From: Methanomicrobium sp.
GTDB taxonomy: Archaea > Halobacteriota > Methanomicrobia > Methanomicrobiales > Methanomicrobiaceae
Direction: 5' to 3'
Assembly (NCBI GenBank): GCA_017553245.1
Contig: JAFZMT010000142.1
Coordinates: 1 to 6,443, forward strand
DNA length: 6,443 bases
The translations under genes and the position numbers were made by a program. Positions 5,307 through 6,443 of the stretch are shown here, piece after piece. How positions within the stretch are numbered: the stretch's first letter is position 1; each line of letters begins with the position of its first letter. Below the pieces are notes generated by a model. That model made no database searches and was not told the origin of the DNA. It saw only the letters and a program-made list of their open reading frames with translations.

Positions 5307-6143
5307 ATGACAGAAAAAGGAAACGGCGACGGGCACTCAAAGGATGCGGCGCGAAACTCCGCGGCATCGGGGGCACGGTCGTGGGGATTCTTCAGCATCG
5401 GCGGCAGGCGCCGGAAAAAGAAAGAGAAAGAGACCGAGCTTGAGCGCTCCATTTTCATGGATATGGACGGCGCGGGAGACGGCGGCGACGAAATCCTCCC
5501 CGAATATTCGCGGCTCGTAAACGAAATTACCCTCACTTTCAACCGACTTTCGGATGCGAAGACTGTCGACGCCATGATAGAAATAATCGCGGATGCTACG
5601 GATACGTTCAACCGCAATGATATCCGACTGCTGATTGCGCAGGTCGAGGATAAACTTGAGGGGGCGAACAGGTCTTATGTCCGCCGGCTTGTTGAGAAAC
5701 TGGAGGAGATGTATCAGGGCGCTTTCAACGACATCGCTCTGCTTGCGCAGTCCCGCGACCCTGCGGATTACATCTCGGCGCCTGCCCCCGCAGCCCGCGA
5801 TTACTGGATGACGGCGCTTAAGTCATGCCGAAACAGGGCATCCAAGTCCGACCCGCGGCTGCCGTATCTGAAGTATCTGCTTATCGGATTCCGCATGTTT
5901 GTGCTGAGAGAGCCGGCGCACCCCGTCGGCACTCCCTTCCCGGGCGGTCATGAGGTCGAATCCGAGAACGGAGTCTTCTACTGCCCCGTCAGAGATAAGG
6001 CGGATGACGTGCCCTATGCCGTCTGCCCGTTCTGCCCGGCGATGCAGTCGACAGAGTTCATGCTTGAGTTTACAAAGGAGGAGCGTGAAAAGAAGGTCAA
6101 ACAGGGCTATATACAGAATTATTTCACGAATTTCAAGGGATAA
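5307..6143 (+). CDS. DUF2115 (UPF0305)-like archaeal protein with N-terminal extension
   Basis: The function is unknown. The C-terminal half resembles the archaeal DUF2115/UPF0305 group, recalled from memory: HPVGTPFPGGHEVE (205-218), then FYCPVRDKADD and AVCPFCPAMQ, giving C226-x13-C240-x2-C243, a possible metal-binding cysteine set with H205 or H215 nearby. The middle (65-150) is predicted mostly helical and charged. The first 60 residues look different: a Gly, Ser and Asp-rich stretch, then a basic patch RRRKKKEK (34-41), with no recognisable domain, and probably disordered. The total of 278 residues is longer than I recall for this family, so translation could instead start at ATG codon 51 (5457). 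Codon use across the extension looks coding, and the ATG at 5307 sits at the right distance from a TATA-like element, so I keep it. No signal peptide or membrane segment is seen. It is the last gene of the plus-strand run. Confidence 0.65.
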   Translation: MTEKGNGDGHSKDAARNSAASGARSWGFFSIGGRRRKKKEKETELERSIFMDMDGAGDGGDEILPEYSRLVNEITLTFNRLSDAKTVDAMIEIIADATDTFNRNDIRLLIAQVEDKLEGANRSYVRRLVEKLEEMYQGAFNDIALLAQSRDPADYISAPAPAARDYWMTALKSCRNRASKSDPRLPYLKYLLIGFRMFVLREPAHPVGTPFPGGHEVESENGVFYCPVRDKADDVPYAVCPFCPAMQSTEFMLEFTKEEREKKVKQGYIQNYFTNFKG

Positions 6144-6214
6144 TCCCGAAAACAAAAAAGTTATTTTGATTATTTTGATTATTTTCAGTTATTTTTGATT
6201 CAGTCAGATGTCTA
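6144..6214. terminator. T-rich bidirectional terminator with 9-bp tandem repeats
   Basis: Between two convergent genes, TTATTTTGA is repeated in tandem (6161-6169, 6170-6178), followed by TTATTTTCA (6179-6187) and a looser copy, TTATTTTTGA (6189-6198). This is a strong T-rich exit for plus-strand transcripts. On the minus strand, the A-rich 6148-6160 reads as a T-rich tract that would end the opposing gene. No clear GC-rich hairpin is needed or seen, as usual for archaeal termination. Confidence 0.65.
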
Positions 6215-6443
6215 TTATTTCCTGTTGAAGATCGCCAATACCGCCATAGTGCCTGCAAGCGCAAGCAAAGCCGCGATTGCTCCGAATCCGGGCGACTTTG
6301 ACGGACCCGGCGTCGGTGACGATCCAGGTGCCATGCTCATGGTGAGCGTCGAAACCTGTCCGGGGGTGACAACTGCCCGTGAATATGTGTCCTGATATCC
6401 CGACAGACGAAGCATGATCGTGTGTTCGCCGGCGGCGACATTA
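6215..6443 (-). CDS. PEGA-domain surface protein with PGF-CTERM-like tail, C-terminal fragment
   Basis: The frame is open to the right edge (first whole codon 6442-6440) and stops at TAA, 6215-6217, leaving about 75 residues. The first part, NVAAGEHTIMLRLSGYQDTY, is the end of a PEGA-type beta domain: AGEH, then a strand, then GYQ. A Thr, Ser and Pro-rich spacer, PGSSPTPGPSKS, follows. The tail is PGFG, then a hydrophobic helix (AIAALLALAGTMAVLAIF) and the basic end NRK. That is the three-part layout of a PGF-CTERM signal, which archaeosortase ArtA is known to process in haloarchaea, with anchoring of the protein at the cell surface. The internal ATG at 6415 lies within the PEGA strand and is not a start. 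The substrate or role of the full protein cannot be told from this piece. Confidence 0.85.
   Translation of the reverse strand, partial: NVAAGEHTIMLRLSGYQDTYSRAVVTPGQVSTLTMSMAPGSSPTPGPSKSPGFGAIAALLALAGTMAVLAIFNRK

Noticed and set aside
4664..5617. 317-residue minus-strand open frame across three plus-strand genes
   Set aside because: It spans the ends of the flavoprotein gene, all of the GNAT gene and the start of the DUF2115-like gene; composition is Ser/Arg/Leu-rich and patternless.
6161..6198. 9-bp tandem repeats as an origin or iteron set
   Set aside because: They are T-rich, lie between convergent gene ends with no replication gene nearby, and fit a terminator better.

Overview
The window reads as a chromosomal segment of a methanogenic archaeon, most likely of the Methanomicrobiales or a near relative. 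Support for this: a bacterial-type NadA/NadC pair in an archaeal setting, a DtxR-FeoA fusion beside feoB, a protein resembling the archaeal DUF2115 (UPF0305) group, a surface protein ending in a PGF-CTERM-like archaeosortase signal, TATA-like boxes about 26 nt before several start codons with almost no Shine-Dalgarno sequences, and T-rich stretches at gene ends. The genus cannot be fixed from the sequence alone.

Layout. (1) Bases 1-1153, plus strand: the 3' end of nadA, then complete nadC, consecutive enzymes of de novo NAD synthesis (quinolinate synthase and quinolinate phosphoribosyltransferase). (2) Bases 1154-1215: a short AT-rich gap with tandem 13-bp units and a T-rich tract, between the convergent nadC and feoB. 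(3) Bases 3860 down to 1216, minus strand: a two-gene ferrous iron operon. A DtxR-family metalloregulator with a His-rich linker and a C-terminal FeoA-like domain comes first, followed 29 bp later by the FeoB iron transporter. (4) Bases 3861-4085: a divergent promoter region, with a TATA-like element and an imperfect dyad on the feo side and a good TATA box on the other. (5) Bases 4086-6143, plus strand: three co-directional genes with gaps of 65 and 55 bp. They encode a flavodoxin-fold FMN protein with a clustered-cysteine segment, a GNAT acetyltransferase and a DUF2115-like protein. (6) Bases 6144-6214: a T-rich bidirectional terminator region. (7) Bases 6443 down to 6215, minus strand: the C-terminal end of a PEGA-domain surface protein with a PGF-CTERM-like tail.

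How the genes work together. The nad genes form one pathway. The iron genes form a self-contained uptake-and-control unit: the regulator probably senses Fe2+ and represses its own operon, while its FeoA-like domain may also act on FeoB. The flavoprotein, GNAT and DUF2115-like genes have no evident shared pathway; the flavoprotein could relate to redox or iron chemistry, but only by position. I see no CRISPR array, tRNA, rRNA, insertion sequence or phage gene. Most of the window is ordinary archaeal core sequence. The points most worth a second look are the metalloregulator fusion with its His-rich linker, and the dyad elements at the feo and DUF2115-like promoters.
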